Positions 16,129-16,553 of a stretch of DNA of 16,553 nucleotides are shown in pieces. Source of the stretch: Cellvibrionales bacterium UBA1963 (GTDB lineage Bacteria > Pseudomonadota > Gammaproteobacteria > Pseudomonadales > UBA7434); NCBI GenBank assembly GCA_002336035.1, contig DDED01000039.1:1-16553 (forward strand), given 5' to 3'. The notes beneath the pieces are model-generated. The model was not told the origin of the DNA and made no database searches. It saw nothing but the letters and a program-made list of their open reading frames with translations. The stretch's first letter is position 1. Each line of letters begins with the position of its first letter. The translations under genes were made by a program, and so were the position numbers.

Positions 16129-16553
16129 TCACCATGCTATATCTAAAGGGACAATTTTTTCACGCCAAACCTTTTCATTAAGAATTCCTACATGCCGATA
16201 ACGAATGGTACCACCTGCATCAACAATATAATTTTCTGGTGCGCCATAAACGCCTAAATCGAGTCCTAGTTTGCCTTGCTGGTCTGACAAATTGAACCGA
16301 TAAGGATCGCCTAACCGATCTAACCATTGCAATGCGTCAGTGGGCCTGTCTTTGTAATTAAGACCAACAATCAAAATGCCACGCTCAGACAAAGCATTAA
16401 GGTAACTGTGTTCAACTCGACAACTAATGCACCAACTCGCCCAAACATTAATGATGTACGCTTGTCTGGGTAAGTCGTCATTAGTGAATAATCTCTGCGT
16501 CGTTAAAGCGGGCAAACTAAAGCGTGGGACAGATTGTCCGACTAAGGCAGAGG
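16129..16553 (-). CDS. ccmG: CcmG/DsbE thiol:disulfide interchange protein, 5'-truncated
   Basis: Membrane-tethered periplasmic thioredoxin-fold protein that passes electrons to apocytochrome c and CcmH in cytochrome c maturation. The visible 140 residues enter from the right edge (first full codon at 16551) and start in the thioredoxin domain at VGQSVPRFSLPAL. They include the redox motif WASWCISCRVEH (cysteines at visible residues 41 and 44), VGLNYKDRPTDALQWLDRLG with the acidic-loop region of this family, and GVYGAPENYIVD containing the cis-proline loop. The N-terminal anchor lies outside the window. An internal TTG at 16515 opens an ORF but is inside the domain and is not a true start. 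It ends 10 nt before ccmH, with its TGA inside the ccmH Shine-Dalgarno, so the genes are tightly linked. Confidence 0.95.
   Translation of the reverse strand, partial: SALVGQSVPRFSLPALTTQRLFTNDDLPRQAYIINVWASWCISCRVEHSYLNALSERGILIVGLNYKDRPTDALQWLDRLGDPYRFNLSDQQGKLGLDLGVYGAPENYIVDAGGTIRYRHVGILNEKVWREKIVPLDIAW

Overview
The window is ordinary chromosomal DNA from an AT-rich gammaproteobacterium. The evidence is the lolC-lolD-lolE block followed by comEC, a two-permease Lol system, ZipA, a RoxA-type ribosomal oxygenase and a ccmG-ccmH-ccmI tail. It carries a canonical SMC protein, whereas Enterobacterales, Vibrionales and Pasteurellales use MukBEF. This points to a Pseudomonas/Oceanospirillales/Cellvibrionales-like marine lineage, though the genus cannot be named from the sequence. 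There are no insertion sequences, phage genes, tRNA or rRNA genes, or CRISPR arrays.

Layout, left to right. (1) 1-5011, minus strand: lolC, lolD and lolE encode the inner-membrane machine that releases lipoproteins to LolA. They are followed by a 3'-truncated comEC whose N-terminal part is out of frame at a run of ten A. (2) 5012-5247: a non-coding divergent region with a 17-bp inverted repeat. (3) 5248-7426, plus strand: a PilZ-domain protein, a small secreted BamE/SmpA-like protein and RoxA (50S L16 arginine hydroxylase). (4) 7427-7690: a non-coding gap between convergent genes, holding two copies of a 24-bp tandem repeat. (5) 7691-14212, minus strand: smc, zipA and ligA, a co-directional set for chromosome organisation, Z-ring tethering and DNA joining. 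(6) 14213-14601: a non-coding stretch with inverted repeats and a possible smc promoter. (7) 14602-16553, minus strand: ccmI, ccmH and a 5'-truncated ccmG, the thioreduction and haem-ligation end of a cytochrome c maturation operon whose other genes presumably lie beyond the right edge.

I did not find a convincing undescribed system. The points most worth a second look are the comEC frameshift at the homopolymer, the PilZ protein whose two c-di-GMP motifs are about 90 residues apart and which sits divergent to lolCDE, and the small BamE-like protein transcribed with it. Several start codons were re-chosen from Shine-Dalgarno evidence (PilZ GTG at 5248, LigA ATG at 9832, CcmH GTG at 16118).
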